This document shows, one piece after another, positions 25,790 through 33,443 of a stretch of DNA of 64,000 nucleotides (its first letter is position 1; every line of letters begins with the position of its first letter). Origin of the DNA: Candidatus Gastranaerophilales bacterium. GTDB lineage: Bacteria; Cyanobacteriota; Vampirovibrionia; Gastranaerophilales; Gastranaerophilaceae. The stretch is from positions 1 through 64,000 of the forward strand of contig CAAGHI010000074.1 in the NCBI GenBank assembly GCA_900769645.1, given 5' to 3'. The notes beneath the pieces were generated by a model, which ran no database searches, had not been told where the DNA came from, and was given only the letters and a program-made list of their open reading frames with translations. A program made the position numbers and the translations under genes.

Positions 25790-25990
25790 AATATAGTCCC
25801 GATTTGTCGGAGTGGTACTCTGCCGAGCGGTTTGTGAGCTGAGGGCGAAGGCTGGTGTCGACTTGTCTCACAAGACGAGCAGAGCCGTAGACCTGTTAAA
25901 TGCGAACAACCAAGAAAGAAAAGGTGACTAAATGTCACGTTTTCTGAGAGGGTGCACAGCACTTCCACCACATTGTGACCCGACAATTAT
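25790..25990 (+). ncRNA. Candidate structured RNA of unknown family
   Basis: About 190 bases with a closing stem TTGTCGG (25804-25810) to CCGACAA (near 25981-25987), an inner AGTGGT/ACCAC segment, and three hairpins. The first is a long stem CTCTGC...GCAGAG enclosing TTGTGAG...CTCACAA. The second is AGAAAAGGTGAC-TAAAT-GTCACGTTTTCT with one internal mismatch. The third is a short GTGC-ACA-GCAC. It has a consensus -10 box upstream and no coding frame. It is locally GC-richer than the surroundings. I see no SRP, RNase P, tmRNA, T-box or common riboswitch core. Length would suit 6S RNA, but the branched fold does not look rod-like. tRNA-Leu follows 28 bases on. Confidence 0.55.
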
Positions 25991-26017
25991 AGGGAAAATT
26001 GAATAATGATCCGTTTT

Positions 26018-26099
26018 GTCGGAGTGGTGGAACTGGTAGACACGTACGTTTCAGGTGCGTATGGAGCAATCCTTGAGGGTTCGAGCCCCTTCTCCGACA
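26018..26099 (+). tRNA. tRNA-Leu (anticodon CAG)
   Basis: Acceptor arms GTCGGAG and CTCCGAC pair fully, with discriminator A at 26099. The D arm has TGGTGGAACTGGTAGACAC, as in tRNA-Leu. Anticodon stem TACGT/GCGTA holds the loop TTCAGGT, anticodon CAG. A short variable arm precedes the T arm GAGGGTTCGAGCCCCT. CCA is not encoded. It may be co-transcribed with the structured RNA upstream. Confidence 0.95.
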
Positions 26100-26140
26100 T
26101 TAATTAGTTTTTTTCGTCATTCTGAAAGCTTAGGTGCTAC

Positions 26141-26380
26141 GCACGTAGCCCTCTGCAACAATATTCATTCATACTTCAGTTTTTGATGATAAGCTCTTAC
26201 GCACGTAGCCCTCTGCAACAATATTCATTCATACTTCAGTTTTTGATGATAAGTTCTTACGCACGTAGCCCTCTGCAATGACATTTATTCATATTTCAGG
26301 TTTTGGTGATAAGCTCTTACGCACGTAGCCCTCTGTAACGACATTCATTTATACCTCATATATTGGTAAAAAGTATTTGC
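26141..26380. repeat. 60-bp tandem repeat, about four copies
   Basis: Four units of exactly 60 bases (starting about 26141, 26201, 26261 and 26321) each contain CGCACGTAGCCCTCTG, ATTCATTCATACTTCAG and TTTTGATGATAAG. The first two are almost identical and the last is diverged. A single related unit is at 62756-62815. There are no unique spacers, so it is not a CRISPR array. It lies between tRNA-Leu and a small gene. Confidence 0.92.
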
Positions 26381-26537
26381 GAGTAACGAGCATTAATTTT
26401 TCTTGCTATTCAGAATCTCTTACAAAATATAACAGACTCCGGATCGTAGTCCGGAGTGACAGTTACATTTAGCTACCTCGCTTCCTAGTTGCATTTGTCC
26501 AGATTTTGCATCTTCGCATTTCATCAAACATCTCCAC
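26381..26537. repeat. TTCAGAATCT module and ACTCCGGA hairpin
   Basis: Contains TTGCTATTCAGAATCT, the hairpin ACTCCGGA-TCGTAG-TCCGGAGT (26436-26457) and a reversed AGCTACCTCGCTTCCTAG module. Together with the tandem array it fills the 470-base gap after tRNA-Leu. Confidence 0.75.
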
Positions 26538-26565
26538 TTGAAATTCTTAAAAAATATGATATAAT
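26538..26565 (+). promoter_or_regulatory. Promoter of a likely leaderless gene
   Basis: TTGAAA (26538-26543), 16-base spacer, TATAAT (26560-26565). ATG follows after exactly six bases, so transcription should start at or next to the start codon. No ribosome-binding site is present. Confidence 0.78.
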
Positions 26566-26571
26566 AAAAAT

Positions 26572-26817
26572 ATGAATGATGTTTCGAAATTGTATAAAAT
26601 ATTGAGGAAGAGTAAAGTTTCGTTCGACGAGTTACAGTTTGTTATTAACGACGAGCACGTAAAATCTGTTGACGCGACAAAGTCTGACAATGTTTTTTAT
26701 ACAAAATATGATGTTCATTTGAATAATGGTGAACTCTTTTATCTGTCCGTAAAAAAGCCTCTATCAATGCTTTTGGCGATTGTCGCAAATAAAATATCTC
26801 AAAAAACTGACAATTAA
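26572..26817 (+). CDS. Small hypothetical protein (81 aa), likely leaderless
   Basis: An 81-residue soluble protein with no signal peptide or clear motif, predicted mixed alpha/beta. A consensus promoter ends six bases before ATG, which supports the start and suggests translation without a leader. It is convergent with ricT. I do not recognise the family. The strong promoter argues for a real gene despite its size. Confidence 0.65.
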   Translation: MNDVSKLYKILRKSKVSFDELQFVINDEHVKSVDATKSDNVFYTKYDVHLNNGELFYLSVKKPLSMLLAIVANKISQKTDN

Positions 26818-26862
26818 GCATCTCAAAAAGTCGTTTGAGCGACTTATCCAACATTAAATGGC

Positions 26863-27786
26863 TTAAACATTACCTGTAGAGCTGTTTCTGTCGTCCTCAA
26901 GTTGTTTAATATCAATATTGTTGTCATCAGTGTAGGTGTTCATTACCGGAACATCGATTTCGACATTGACGTCTGCATCAACCATTTCGATATCGTTTTT
27001 GTAAAATTCTTTTGTTTTGCCATCTTCCATTTTGACAGCAACTTTCCCACTCATAAACTGCAAGTAGCAAACTTTCCCAAGTCCGTCAGGAGTCATTACT
27101 GATGAGCCGACAGGTGGCATTCCTTTTGCAGCGTCGATGTAGTTTGAGTATTCGTACGTCAAGCAGCACAACAAGCGTCCGCAAGTTCCGGAAATTTTTC
27201 CCGGAGCAATTGGCATTCCTTGATCTTTGGCAAGTTTAACGTTTATTGTGGCAAATTTTCTCAAAAAACTTGAACAGCAAAAAGGTCGGCCGCAAACTCC
27301 ACAGCCCTCTAAAATTGAGGTTTCGTCACGAACTCCGATGTGGCGAAGATCAATTCTAACCCTTGTAAAAACTTGGGTTAAATCCTTCAATAATGCCCTG
27401 AAGTCAACTCTTTCAGGTGCTGTGTAGTAGAAAGTTATTTTTCGTCTGTCGAATGTAATTCTACATTGAACTAAGTTCATGTTCAATTTGTGCTGCTGAA
27501 CAAGTGCTTGGCATTTGAAAAACGATTGAACTTCCTCTTTTTTGATGTCTTCAAGTGTTTGCAAATCACGTTGAGAAAGCGTTCTGATAACGTGAAACGG
27601 TTCAGGCTTGTTTTTTGAGTGCTTCCAAAGTTTTTCGATTTTAGAATTTACAATGAAAACTTTCAAAGCTTCTTCGCCCTTTTCAGTTCTGACAAGCACC
27701 ATTTGACCGTCCTCAATGTGGATTGTGTCCGGTACATTCAGAGGGTAAAATGTGTTTTTCAAATATTTTACGGCAAACTTAAACAT
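26863..27786 (-). CDS. ricT: PSP1-domain protein RicT (YaaT)
   Basis: RicT proteins carry iron-sulfur clusters and, in Bacillus, work with RicA and RicF to direct RNase Y cleavage. The 307 residues show the PSP1 core including FYYTAPERVDFRALLKDL and the cysteine blocks CGVCGRPFCCSSFL and GTCGRLLCCLTYEYSNY. The C-terminal tail is acidic and Asn-rich. Its start overlaps gpsA by eight bases; it is the last gene of ribH-murQ-gpsA-ricT. ricA and ricF are not in the window. Confidence 0.93.
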   Translation of the reverse strand: MFKFAVKYLKNTFYPLNVPDTIHIEDGQMVLVRTEKGEEALKVFIVNSKIEKLWKHSKNKPEPFHVIRTLSQRDLQTLEDIKKEEVQSFFKCQALVQQHKLNMNLVQCRITFDRRKITFYYTAPERVDFRALLKDLTQVFTRVRIDLRHIGVRDETSILEGCGVCGRPFCCSSFLRKFATINVKLAKDQGMPIAPGKISGTCGRLLCCLTYEYSNYIDAAKGMPPVGSSVMTPDGLGKVCYLQFMSGKVAVKMEDGKTKEFYKNDIEMVDADVNVEIDVPVMNTYTDDNNIDIKQLEDDRNSSTGNV

Positions 27787-28780
27787 ATCTTTCTTCTTCT
27801 TTTAACTTTCTGTTCATTAGTTTTTCAAGCAATGCTTGTGGAGTAATATCTGTGTAAACAGCTTCGTAGATTGCGTTTGAAACAGGAACTTCTATGTTAT
27901 GTTTCTTTGCAAGTTCGCAAATCGCTTTTGAAGTTTTTACACCTTCTGCAACAGAGCCGAGTTCAGCGAGAATATCGTTGATTTTCTTACCTTTCGCAAG
28001 CATTGAGCCTACTGTGTAGTTTCTTGACATTGGGCTTGAACAAGTCGCAATCAAGTCGCCCATACCGGATAAACCGTACAATGTAGAAGGATTTGCTCCG
28101 AGTGTGATACTTACACGAACGATTTCTGCCATTCCACGAGTCAAAAGGGTTCCGGCACAGTTGTCGCCCAAGCCCATTGTGTGTGCAAAACCTGAGGCGA
28201 TAGCGATTACGTTTTTCAATGAACCGCCAAGTTCTACGCCGATTACGTCAGGGTTTGTGTAAAGTCTGAATTTCGAAGGAACATTCATCGCTTTTTGGAC
28301 GAATTCTGCAATTTTAATATCTTCGCAAGCCACAGATGCAGCCGTTGGAAGCCCTGCCAATACTTCTTTTGCAAGAGTTGGACCTGATAGAATTGCAAGT
28401 TTTTGCTCTGGCAAAACTTCTTTAATAACTTCAGACATTCTCATCAATGATGGAACTTCGATACCTTTTGAAGCGTTTACCAAAATCTGCTCAGATTTAA
28501 TTCCTGCTTCTTTGAGTTTTTCGCAAACGTCACGTGTTCCAGATGTTGCGATTACTGACAAAATAATGTCTGCACCTGAGATTGCTTCTTTTAGGTTTGA
28601 AGAAACTTCAACCTTGCTGTCAAGTTGAACTTCTAGCGGTTTTGACGTGTGCTTGTTCACACGTAAATCGTCGGAGATATCTTGTTCTCTGCCCCAAATC
28701 GTAATCTCATCAAAATTATTTGTTAAAAGCCATGCAAGGGTCAATCCCCAACAACCTGCTCCAAGTACTGTCAATTTCAT
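27779..28780 (-). CDS. gpsA: Glycerol-3-phosphate dehydrogenase [NAD(P)+]
   Basis: GpsA makes sn-glycerol-3-phosphate from dihydroxyacetone phosphate for phospholipid synthesis. The 333 residues start with the Rossmann loop LTVLGAGCWGLTLAWLL, then have LVNASKGIEV, ILSGPTLAKEV, the catalytic-lysine region GGSLKNVIAIASG and RGMAEIVRV. AAAGGAGAGATT precedes ATG. It is ten bases after murQ and overlaps ricT. Confidence 0.97.
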   Translation of the reverse strand: MKLTVLGAGCWGLTLAWLLTNNFDEITIWGREQDISDDLRVNKHTSKPLEVQLDSKVEVSSNLKEAISGADIILSVIATSGTRDVCEKLKEAGIKSEQILVNASKGIEVPSLMRMSEVIKEVLPEQKLAILSGPTLAKEVLAGLPTAASVACEDIKIAEFVQKAMNVPSKFRLYTNPDVIGVELGGSLKNVIAIASGFAHTMGLGDNCAGTLLTRGMAEIVRVSITLGANPSTLYGLSGMGDLIATCSSPMSRNYTVGSMLAKGKKINDILAELGSVAEGVKTSKAICELAKKHNIEVPVSNAIYEAVYTDITPQALLEKLMNRKLKEEERYV

Positions 28781-28790
28781 AATCTCTCCT

Positions 28791-29684
28791 TTATACCACC
28801 TGATAATTGTTCAATAGTTTCCGAAGGACACCACCGTGTTTTTTGAGTTCAAGTCTAGCTTGATCGGCGTTTACCTTCATCAAAATCATTGTAATTGCTG
28901 TTTTAATCTCCCAATCGCATTTTAATAATGTAGAAAGAGCAACACTGTGTTGGGTTTTAGCAATTTCTGCCACAATTCTGATTGCTCTGTCTTTAAGTTT
29001 TTCGTTTGTTGCTTTAAGGTCAATCATAAAGTTTTCGTATGTTTTGCCGATTTTAATCATTGAACCTGTTGTCAACATATTCAAAATCATTTTTGTTGCT
29101 GTTCCTGCTTTGAGTCTTGATGAGCCAGCGATAACTTCCGGTCCGACCTCTGCACAAATGACAAGTCCAGCGTCCTCTGCAATTTTACCTTTTGAGTTGC
29201 AAGTAATTCCGATTGTTTTGCAGTTTGCGTCTTCTGCTCTTTGCAAAACGCCTTGGATATATTTTGGATTTCCGCTTGCAGAAATAACGACTGCAACATC
29301 GTCTTCTGTTAAAACATTTGCATCTTCGTAGCCTAGGTCAAAGTTGTCTTCTGCGCCTTCTACAGCTGTTCTAAAAGCTTTGTCGCCACCAGCGATAATT
29401 CCTTGAACCATGTCAGGGGAAACGCTGAATGTCGGAGGACATTCTGACGCATCTAAAACGCCTAACCTACCAGATGTTCCGGCTCCAAAATAGAAAAGTC
29501 TTCCGCCTTTTAAAAATTGTTTTGCAATCAAGTCAATTGCCTCTGCAATGTGCTCGGTTTCTTCTTCTACGGCAAGAGCTACGAGCTTGTCTTCCTCGTT
29601 CATTTTTCTAACCATTTCAACAGTCGAAAGAATGTCAATGTCTTTCGTATTTTCGTTTCTGTACTCGGTAATTACTTCACTCAT
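28791..29684 (-). CDS. murQ: N-acetylmuramic acid 6-phosphate etherase
   Basis: MurQ removes the lactyl ether of MurNAc-6-phosphate, giving GlcNAc-6-phosphate in cell-wall recycling. The 297 residues hold the SIS domain with FYFGAGTSGRLGVLDASECP and the catalytic-acid region GGDKAFRTAVEGAEDN. ISASGNPKYIQGVLQRA follows. GGGGAAGGGTAAAATT precedes ATG. It sits between ribH and gpsA; no MurNAc uptake or kinase gene is adjacent. Confidence 0.96.
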   Translation of the reverse strand: MSEVITEYRNENTKDIDILSTVEMVRKMNEEDKLVALAVEEETEHIAEAIDLIAKQFLKGGRLFYFGAGTSGRLGVLDASECPPTFSVSPDMVQGIIAGGDKAFRTAVEGAEDNFDLGYEDANVLTEDDVAVVISASGNPKYIQGVLQRAEDANCKTIGITCNSKGKIAEDAGLVICAEVGPEVIAGSSRLKAGTATKMILNMLTTGSMIKIGKTYENFMIDLKATNEKLKDRAIRIVAEIAKTQHSVALSTLLKCDWEIKTAITMILMKVNADQARLELKKHGGVLRKLLNNYQVV

Positions 29685-29726
29685 AATTTTACCCTTCCCC
29701 GTGCGAATTGCACATTACAATAAACA

Positions 29727-30188
29727 CTAAACTGATTTTAGAAGATTTGCCATTTCAATGGCCGCTTTTGCAGCGTCAGAGCCTTTGTTTCCGGCCTTTG
29801 TTCCGGCTCTTTCAATAGCTTGTTCGATATTGTCGGTTGTTAAAACGCCGAAAATTACTGGAACTTCTGTCTGCAAGCTAACTTGGGCAACACCTTTTGA
29901 AACTTCCGCACAAACGTAATCGTAGTGCGAAGTTGAACCTTTAATTACTGCGCCAAGTGTAATTACAGCATTATATTTACCTGTTTTAGCGAATTTTAAA
30001 GCTGCAATAGGAATTTCGAATGCCCCAGGAACTCTTACGACATCAATGTTGTCCTCAGAAACGCCATGACGTCTGAGTTCGTCAATTGCACCAGACAAAA
30101 GTCTTGATCCTATAAAGTCATTAAATCTTGATAATATAATACAGAATTTTTCGCTACCTGCAACCAGTTGTCCTTCAAAAGTTTTCAT
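29727..30188 (-). CDS. ribH: 6,7-dimethyl-8-ribityllumazine synthase
   Basis: RibH condenses 3,4-dihydroxybutanone phosphate with the ribityl pyrimidine in riboflavin synthesis and forms 60-mer or pentamer shells. The 153 residues include [49 protein letters not shown] and [34 protein letters not shown] precedes ATG. Other rib genes are not nearby. It begins the minus-strand set with murQ. Confidence 0.97.
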   Translation of the reverse strand: MKTFEGQLVAGSEKFCIILSRFNDFIGSRLLSGAIDELRRHGVSEDNIDVVRVPGAFEIPIAALKFAKTGKYNAVITLGAVIKGSTSHYDYVCAEVSKGVAQVSLQTEVPVIFGVLTTDNIEQAIERAGTKAGNKGSDAAKAAIEMANLLKSV

Positions 30189-30331
30189 TTTTCTCTCCTT
30201 TGTGCATATTATACGATATATTGGTCTTTTTTACAACCTTACGTAAAGATATATCACGATTTGTGCAAGAGGTGGCAAAAAAAATTTTTACATGTTTTAG
30301 AAAGAAAAAAGAAAAGAAAGAAAGGGAAAAA

Positions 30332-30823
30332 ATGAAAATATTAGGAATGAAATTTGGAAATGATTTAGGTTCACAAATTGGAAAAACATCAAAAAGCGGT
30401 TTGCAAACATTTGTAAAAACAAATAAAAATGGACAAAAATTTTTTACAACAGTTAATGCAAAGACAAAAGATGTTGTGAGAACAAAAAGGTTTACGCCTT
30501 CTCAAAGTGCCCGTTCAACTGTAACTCGAATTGATACTTTTGATAAGTCTGGGAATTTGGTTTCAAGTTCTGACAGATATGAAAGAGGTATCGGTTTTGG
30601 GCCAAGTTCTGCAAATAAGTTCTCTAAAATAATACGCAGACATTTTGAGAAATTTAACAGATTTGGCCAAACTATCGGTTGTAGCCGAACTACTGTTACT
30701 CCTAAACTTGATTTCCCACGTCTAATTGTTGATAAAGATGTAAATGGACGTATTTCAAGAACCTATGTTAATACAATCCCTTTCCCTACAAAGACAATTA
30801 GAACTATTGATTGCGTAGAGTAG
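30332..30823 (+). CDS. Hypothetical basic protein (163 aa)
   Basis: I do not recognise this protein. It is basic, rich in Ser, Thr, Lys and Arg, and lacks a signal peptide or membrane helix. A tyrosine/glycine segment RYERGIGFGPSSANKFSK lies mid-protein. The ATG at 30332 has AAAGGGAAAAA before it; the longer frame upstream begins with TTG inside the ribH promoter region. Repeat modules follow the stop directly. Possibly nucleic-acid-binding by charge, which is a guess. Confidence 0.6.
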   Translation: MKILGMKFGNDLGSQIGKTSKSGLQTFVKTNKNGQKFFTTVNAKTKDVVRTKRFTPSQSARSTVTRIDTFDKSGNLVSSSDRYERGIGFGPSSANKFSKIIRRHFEKFNRFGQTIGCSRTTVTPKLDFPRLIVDKDVNGRISRTYVNTIPFPTKTIRTIDCVE

Positions 30824-30905
30824 TTAGATGCAGCTAAGCAGCTAGGAAGCGAAGCAGCTAAGCTTTTAGAAGTCGATAAGGCGATAAGACGTTAAGACGA
30901 TAAGT
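30824..30905. repeat. AGCAGCTAAG module after stop codon
   Basis: GCAGCTAAGCAGCTAGGAAG and CGAAGCAGCTAAG, then GTCGATAAGGCGATAAGACG. The same order is seen after the genes ending at 25654 and 53268. Confidence 0.8.
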
Positions 30906-30929
30906 TCGTTACAGCAAATAAAATATTCA

Positions 30930-31028
30930 CGTCATTCTGAGGGCAACAATAATTTGAGTCCGAAGAGTCTTGTTAAAATACTTTAATTAGATTCTTCGGG
31001 GGAAAATGTTATTCCCCTCAGAATGACG
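30930..31028. repeat. 99-bp double inverted-repeat element
   Basis: Outer arms CGTCATTCTGAGGG (30930-30943) and CCCTCAGAATGACG (31015-31028) are perfect. Inner arms CCGAAGAGTCT and AGATTCTTCGG match at 10 of 11. It looks like a small non-coding mobile or palindromic element. With the neighbouring modules it fills the 304-base gap. Confidence 0.85.
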
Positions 31029-31127
31029 ACTTTATTTTTATTTTAACCGAAATGAACTTAGCATTTTAACGTCTTAACGCCTTTTAAATTCTTAGTGAGG
31101 TAGATAAGGCATTGCCTGACAATATAA

Positions 31128-31832
31128 TTACCCCATTACCAACGGAGCAAAAATCTTATAGAAAATGTAAATTGCTGCCAAAACTAAGAGTGCGCCACTG
31201 ATTTTTAATAACCAGTCTGAAAATTTGTAAAATCCGTTCCAGTTTTTTAAATGCGATGTTAAAAATCCTGCAAGAATAAGGATTAAACCTTGACCAAGAG
31301 AGAATAAAAATAACATTATGATTGCGTTTGCGATACTTGCAGAAAGTGATGCGAACGCCATAATTCCTGCTAAAATCGGAGTTGAGCACGGAGTCCCTGC
31401 GAGTGCAAAAACGCCACCCAATAAAATTGGATACAAATAAATATTTGTACCGTCATTTCGTGGCATTTCTTTAATCATTACAGGTAGTTCAAAATCAAAT
31501 ATTCCCATAAGTTTCAAGCCCATAACCATAATAATTCCGGCAAGAAATATTCCGAAATATCCGCCGGCAAAAGAGATGAAAACTTTTCCTGTAACGGCGC
31601 AAATTATTCCGATTATTGAGAAAACAATCGCTGTCCCGAATACGAAAAATGCCATTTGCAAAAATGTTTTAAGCGGTTTTTCTTTGGAATATCCGCCGAT
31701 ATAACCGATGATTATCGGAAGCATTGCAAGAGAGCATGGCGAAATTGAGGCAACTAAACCTCCAAAGAATGAAAGTGCGAAAAGTAACGGCAGACTTCCG
31801 TTTTGCGTAAACAAAGCTACATAGTTTTCCAT
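31128..31832 (-). CDS. ccdA: CcdA/DsbD-family electron-transfer membrane protein
   Basis: CcdA moves reducing equivalents from cytosolic thioredoxin across the membrane for cytochrome c or disulfide reduction. The 234 residues form about six helices. The two redox cysteines are in SISPCSLAMLP of helix 1 and LAGTPCSTPILAG of helix 4. GFLTSHLKNWNGF and a final helix close the protein. Its start overlaps the stop of a thioredoxin-like gene, which is a probable periplasmic partner. No cytochrome c gene is near, so its role may be periplasmic thiol reduction. Confidence 0.9.
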   Translation of the reverse strand: MENYVALFTQNGSLPLLFALSFFGGLVASISPCSLAMLPIIIGYIGGYSKEKPLKTFLQMAFFVFGTAIVFSIIGIICAVTGKVFISFAGGYFGIFLAGIIMVMGLKLMGIFDFELPVMIKEMPRNDGTNIYLYPILLGGVFALAGTPCSTPILAGIMAFASLSASIANAIIMLFLFSLGQGLILILAGFLTSHLKNWNGFYKFSDWLLKISGALLVLAAIYIFYKIFAPLVMG

Positions 31833-32218
31833 TATTTAAGCTCCTGTAAATATCTGTCCATTTGCTCTTTTGGGATAGCGCCCTCAATTCTTTTTACCTG
31901 TTTGCCGTCAGAGTTTAGCAAAACTATTGTCGGAACTAGATTTACGTTGTATTTTTTTATTTGCTCTTCGCTGAATGAATTTCTGTCTTGAACTTGAACT
32001 TCTGTTAAGATAATTTTACCATTGTATTTTGGAAAAATTTCTTTAAAAACTTTGTTCATAGTTTGGCAATCCAAGCACATTGCAGAAGTGAATTTTACCA
32101 CTTGCGGTTTACCTGTTTCAGATGTTTTTGCGGTGGTTGAATTCGAAGCTGTGAGTGCCATATAAAGCATTAAAGGTATTGCAAAAATTAGTGAAATTAT
32201 GATGATATTTTTCTTCAT
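31832..32218 (-). CDS. Membrane-anchored thioredoxin-like protein
   Basis: A 128-residue thioredoxin-fold protein with an N-terminal signal anchor (about 4-22) and the active site MCLDCQTM (CxxC). The cis-proline region VNLVPTIVLLNSDGKQV is present. It should face the periplasm and be reduced by the CcdA protein encoded next, with which it overlaps by one base. GAAAGGAGTCATTC precedes ATG. CLDC is a less common active site than CGPC, more like DsbD gamma or TlpA-type reductases. Confidence 0.86.
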   Translation of the reverse strand: MKKNIIIISLIFAIPLMLYMALTASNSTTAKTSETGKPQVVKFTSAMCLDCQTMNKVFKEIFPKYNGKIILTEVQVQDRNSFSEEQIKKYNVNLVPTIVLLNSDGKQVKRIEGAIPKEQMDRYLQELK

Positions 32219-32375
32219 GAATGACTCCTTTCTTGTCCAATTTTAGCATAAAATAAACAAGATTTTTTTCTAACCACAGTTGGGTAATTTTTTATGTAAA
32301 AATTTTTTCACATAACACTAGCAAAAATTTTTTTTCTCATGTATTATTACATTCATAATAAATTTAATACTTAAT

Positions 32376-33248
32376 ATGGATAACGAAATGCAATTATTAA
32401 TTGACAAAGAACTTAATTCTGACGACAAGATATTGAAGCCTGACTTCAATTCTAAGACAGGTCGAGAACTTCTCGCTTTTTACCTCCAAACCAAGTTTAA
32501 GCAAATTTTGGCTTATGACAAGCGATGCGAAACCCCGATGTTTAAAGATGTTGATCCGACATTTATTTCACGGTTCACCAAGAGATTGATAACCAATCCG
32601 GCAAAGCGTCTTTTGATTGGGATTGCGGGCGAGTCCGCCTCAGGTAAATCAACCGTGTGTCGAGAAGTCAAAAGCATTATTGAGCGTTTAGATATGCCCG
32701 TTTCTGTGTTAAGTACTGATAATTATTTCAACGATATTTCTGCATTGATTAAAAAATTTGGAAGTTTTGATAATTTGCGTGATAATGGCTACGATGTTGA
32801 CTCGCCGAAGAGTTTTCAGCTTGACTTGTTACGTCAGGACTTGGTAGATCTGGCGAATGGCGAAACCGTTTACGCTCCTCGTTATGTTCCGAATGGAACA
32901 GGTGTTTCTATTCCGAAAGCTACAAAAATTGAATCTGATAAAATCGTTGTAGTTGAAGGTATTGCGGCACTTTATGACGATGTAAAAGATGTGTTTGACG
33001 TAAAAATTTATATTGAAACAGATAACGAAATTCGATATAACAGATTTATGAAACGTGCTCAAGAGGAACGAAATCAGGATAGAGAAAACGCTATGAAACA
33101 TTGGCAATACCTTCTTGATGTTGGAGAAAAATATGTTATTCCTTGCCGTGATTCTGCAGACTTTGTATTGGACGGAAATTCTGATTTGAAATATTTCGAC
33201 AAAATTTTGGAATATATTCATACGATTACGAACAATTTTCAACAATAA
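32376..33248 (+). CDS. Uridine-kinase-like P-loop kinase
   Basis: A 290-residue protein of the uridine kinase/phosphoribulokinase family. The Walker A loop is GIAGESASGKSTVCREV (about 86-102). LSTDNYFNDISAL and DSPKSFQLDLLRQDL form the nucleoside site, and IVVVEGIAALYDDV the Walker B strand. An unassigned 80-residue N-terminal segment precedes the kinase domain. A nucleoside or pantothenate-like substrate is possible. No ribosome site is obvious, and a TAATAC box lies a few bases before ATG. Confidence 0.8.
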   Translation: MDNEMQLLIDKELNSDDKILKPDFNSKTGRELLAFYLQTKFKQILAYDKRCETPMFKDVDPTFISRFTKRLITNPAKRLLIGIAGESASGKSTVCREVKSIIERLDMPVSVLSTDNYFNDISALIKKFGSFDNLRDNGYDVDSPKSFQLDLLRQDLVDLANGETVYAPRYVPNGTGVSIPKATKIESDKIVVVEGIAALYDDVKDVFDVKIYIETDNEIRYNRFMKRAQEERNQDRENAMKHWQYLLDVGEKYVIPCRDSADFVLDGNSDLKYFDKILEYIHTITNNFQQ

Positions 33249-33443
33249 GTTTGTTTCATTTTATGCTGTTTTGTGAAATCTTTCTTAATATTTTTGACAA
33301 TTTTGCCACATTTATATAAATATGCTAAAATTCTGTTGATTGGTATTGTGCATCAATCTATTTTAAATCAACTATTTGATTGATACTAAAGTTACATATA
33401 ATCTACTATAATAATGTAGGATATAAGAAAAAATAGGTGGCAA

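Noticed and set aside
25880..25920. Resemblance to the 5S rRNA loop-C sequence (ACCTGTT...GAACA)
   Set aside because: Only a short match; the length (about 190) and the order of helices do not fit 5S rRNA.
25777..25986. A 69-codon minus-strand open frame over the RNA candidate
   Set aside because: Composition is not protein-like, there is no ribosome site, and the same bases form consistent hairpins on the plus strand with a promoter.
25790..26017. T-box leader upstream of tRNA-Leu
   Set aside because: No AGGGTGGNACCGCG antiterminator motif, no terminator, and the downstream gene is a tRNA rather than a synthetase or amino-acid gene.
26141..26380. Possible CRISPR array
   Set aside because: The 60-base units are contiguous and similar along their whole length, with no unique spacers and no cas genes in the window. 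It is a tandem repeat.
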